Below the pieces are notes generated by a model. That model searched no databases. It was not told the DNA's origin and saw nothing but the letters and a program-made list of their open reading frames with translations. From Archangium gephyra (GTDB lineage Bacteria; Myxococcota; Myxococcia; Myxococcales; Myxococcaceae): a stretch of 64,000 bases of DNA. The translations under genes and the position numbers were made by a program. The stretch covers positions 3,232,501 through 3,296,500 of the forward strand of contig NZ_CP011509.1 of NCBI RefSeq assembly GCF_001027285.1, given 5' to 3'. Positions 62,095 through 64,000 of the stretch are shown here, in pieces (the first letter of the stretch is position 1; each line of letters opens with the position of its first letter).

Positions 62095-64000
62095 TCACCT
62101 GCTCTCCAGCGGGCGCAACTGAGCGAAGGACTGCAGTATGCGGTGGGGATGCGCACCGCCCCGAACGCCGAAGATTCTCTTCTCAATGGCATTTGACTCG
62201 CGGAGCAGTTGCGTGGCCTCGGCGTTCTTTTGCTGTGAGAACAGCACGTCGCTCAAACGATGCAGTGAGGCAGCCACGTTGGCGCGTTCGTGTGTACCGT
62301 ACACCCTTTCTTGTATGGCGAGGGCTTCGCGGAAGGCCTGCTCGGCCTCTGCGTACCGGTCCTGGGAGGCCAGCACGAGGCCCAGGCCATGCAGCGAGAT
62401 GGCTACGTTGGAGTGCGTGCGTGAGCCGTACACGTGCTCTTGAATGGCGAGGGCTTCGCGGAACATGTGTTCTGCCTCTTCGTACCGGCTCCGGCTCGAC
62501 AGGACGTTGCCCAGACCACTGAGCGAGATGGCCACATGGGCGTGCTTCCGCGTGCCGTACACTCGCTCTTGAATGGCGAGGGCCTCGCGGAAGGCCTGCT
62601 CGGCCTCTTTGTATCGGTCCTGGCTCGATAGCACGTTACCCAGGCTACTGAGCGAAGCTGCGACATGGGCGTGCTCCCGCGTGCCGTACACTCGCTCTTG
62701 AATGGCGAGGGCCTCGTTGAAGACCCGCTCGGCCAGTGGGGCTCGACCCTGGAAGGCCAACACGATACCCAGGCCATGCAGCGAGACGGCCACGTTGGCG
62801 TGCTCACGCGTGCCGTACACGCGCTCTTGAATGGCGAGGGCCTCGTTGAAGGCCCGCTCGGCCCCTTTGTATCGGTCCTGCAAGACCAACACGAGGCCCA
62901 GGTCATGCAGAGAGATGGCCATGTCGGCATTCACGCGCGTGCGGTACAGGCGCTCTTGAATGGCGAGGGCGTCACGGAAGGTCCGCTCCGCCTCCGCGTA
63001 TTGCTCCTGGCTCAACAGCACGTTGCCCAGGCTGATCAGCGAGGCGACCGCGTTGGTATGCTCGAGAGTGCCGTATATCTGCTGTTGGATGAAGAGGGCT
63101 TCGCGGAAGGCCCGCTCCGCCTCCGCGTATCGTTTCTGTATCGACAGCACGTTGCCCAGGCCACTCAGCGCGGCGGTCCGGTTGGCGTGCCCGCTCTTTT
63201 CGATGGCGAGGGCCTCGTGGAAGGCCTGCTCTGCCTCCACGTATCTGTTTTGGCTCAACAACGCGTTGCCCCTGCGATTCAGCTCCGAGGCAGCGTCCGC
63301 GTCGCTTGGGAACTGCGTCTGATTCATGAGCGTCTGGAGGGATTCAGCCACTTGCCGTGCCAGGGTCACGGCCTTTGCAGGCGAGTCAATGCCTTCATCC
63401 AGCGCCTCGAGCATCCGGCGAATCCGCTCCTGCCCCGAGTTGAGCGCATTCGAACGGACCTGTTTGTATATGCTGTCGGAAATGCCTCCCGTTCCTCTCA
63501 GGGGAAGCACGAGTTTCTTTGCTGCACGCGCGCGCTCGAAGAGCGCGTAGGTGCTTCCGCTTCCTCCTATGAGTACGACGGCGTCCGCCCGTTGAAGTGC
63601 CTTGTTGTATTTGCTTTGGGTTTTGCTGGAAACCGGCGTTACCTGGAAAAGGGGTTCAGGGTATCTGAGCCCTGTGTGCATGAGCGTCTTTGCGAAAGAA
63701 CTCAGGATTCGTTCATCCACACCGAGTTGATCCCCAACGAACAACCCATGACCAGCCCGGGCCAGCGTCTCTCCAAGAGCATCACAAATCCACGCAAGCG
63801 GCCGTTGTTCGTGCAAAGATTCCGCGCTGCCCGCGACAAGCACCCAGAGACCCGAGGGGGCCCAGTCGATCGAGATTGACGCCTCCGGTCCGGATACCTC
63901 CAGCGGCCAGCTTCGAGCGATCTGCGGAAGCTCGATCTTGTAGTTGCCACGCCGTAACTCGAAAGGCTTTGAGCTTTGGCTGGCCTTGATCTCCAGGATC
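62095..64000 (-). CDS. SLOG domain plus TPR repeat protein, 5' end beyond the window
   Basis: The frame is open to the right edge without a stop or a convincing start, so the N-terminus lies outside; the GTG at 63843 is internal. At least 635 residues are present. An N-terminal part of unknown type (W-P-L-E-V-S-G-P-E-A-S-I-S-I) leads into a SLOG-like Rossmann domain: L-W-V-L-V-A-G-S-A-E, V-V-L-I-G-G-S-G-S-T-Y-A-L-F-E-R-A and K-K-L-V-L-P-L. Then come about nine TPRs, eight of them of the 42-residue kinesin-light-chain type (A-E-x-A-F-R-E-A-L-A-I-Q-E-R-V-Y-G). SLOG domains bind or process nucleotide-derived signals in conflict systems, so a role as sensor or effector is plausible. No partner gene is visible. 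Confidence 0.72.
   Translation of the reverse strand, partial: ILEIKASQSSKPFELRRGNYKIELPQIARSWPLEVSGPEASISIDWAPSGLWVLVAGSAESLHEQRPLAWICDALGETLARAGHGLFVGDQLGVDERILSSFAKTLMHTGLRYPEPLFQVTPVSSKTQSKYNKALQRADAVVLIGGSGSTYALFERARAAKKLVLPLRGTGGISDSIYKQVRSNALNSGQERIRRMLEALDEGIDSPAKAVTLARQVAESLQTLMNQTQFPSDADAASELNRRGNALLSQNRYVEAEQAFHEALAIEKSGHANRTAALSGLGNVLSIQKRYAEAERAFREALFIQQQIYGTLEHTNAVASLISLGNVLLSQEQYAEAERTFRDALAIQERLYRTRVNADMAISLHDLGLVLVLQDRYKGAERAFNEALAIQERVYGTREHANVAVSLHGLGIVLAFQGRAPLAERVFNEALAIQERVYGTREHAHVAASLSSLGNVLSSQDRYKEAEQAFREALAIQERVYGTRKHAHVAISLSGLGNVLSSRSRYEEAEHMFREALAIQEHVYGSRTHSNVAISLHGLGLVLASQDRYAEAEQAFREALAIQERVYGTHERANVAASLHRLSDVLFSQQKNAEATQLLRESNAIEKRIFGVRGGAHPHRILQSFAQLRPLESR
62285..63170 (-). 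repeat. Tandem 126-bp TPR-coding repeats
   Basis: About eight units of 126 bp inside the SLOG-TPR gene; the unit includes a conserved stretch encoding A-L-A-I-Q-E-R-V-Y-G-T. DNA similarity between the central units is very high, suggesting recent duplication or gene conversion. Confidence 0.85.

Noticed and set aside
62285-63170. CRISPR-like periodic repeats
   Set aside because: The 126-bp period is a coding TPR array (42 residues) in one frame without unique spacers.

Overview
The window is GC-rich DNA that looks like a myxobacterium of the Cystobacter/Archangium/Myxococcus group (Myxococcota). The reasons are lineage-typical families (SitA/DUF6310-like toxin with a DUF5953-like partner, a DUF2381 fragment), many lipoproteins, an nrdAB operon behind a cobalamin riboswitch, and a recA promoter with a sequence matching the Myxococcus LexA motif. 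This assignment is inference from content; no species is named.

Layout. 0.3-3.6 kb: an RCC1-repeat lipoprotein. 3.9-6.1 kb: yceI-like, pirin-like and msrA genes on one strand. The msrA reading frame carries TGA exactly at the catalytic cysteine codon, followed 12 bases later by a perfect hairpin, so it is most simply read as a selenocysteine MsrA. 6.1-8.2 kb: a DUF2381 remnant and a SitA-like nuclease toxin/partner pair whose toxin is shifted out of frame at a run of eight C. 8.6-13.6 kb: a secreted astacin-type protease, an SMP-30-like lipoprotein, another beta-propeller-like lipoprotein and small hypotheticals. 13.8-21.4 kb: an accessory island bounded by two same-orientation remnants of an IS91-like transposase. 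It holds a DUF5131 (three-Cys) and TcmP gene pair behind a LexA-box-like palindrome, and a large nuclease-STAND-HEAT protein resembling antiviral STAND (Avs-like) defence proteins. 21.6-29.4 kb: VOC fragment, cytochrome P460, a divergent SDR/LysR pair, acyltransferase 3, VWA lipoprotein. 29.4-34.7 kb: two overlapping sulfatase-fold genes without the formylglycine cysteine, and a histone-deacetylase-like hydrolase. 34.8-48.2 kb: VWA protein, beta-propeller lipoprotein, alpha/beta hydrolase, AAA ATPase, ABC exporter, response regulator, two metal-dependent hydrolases, gamma-glutamyltransferase.

The right third is mostly core genome: glmU-glmS (UDP-GlcNAc synthesis) ending in a strong terminator, convergent with nrdA-nrdB (class Ia ribonucleotide reductase) under a cobalamin riboswitch; a kinase; an ECF sigma/anti-sigma/DUF3106 operon; and recA with an upstream LexA-like box and a terminator. 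The window ends inside a SLOG-TPR protein that runs off the right edge.

The most notable points are the Sec-MsrA candidate with a SECIS-like hairpin, the shared LexA-like motif linking recA and the DUF5131-TcmP pair, the defence island between IS91-like remnants, and the poly-C frameshift in the toxin gene together with a decayed copy of the same toxin 6 kb away. No selA, selB, selC or selD gene is present in the window, so the selenocysteine reading depends on genes elsewhere in the genome.
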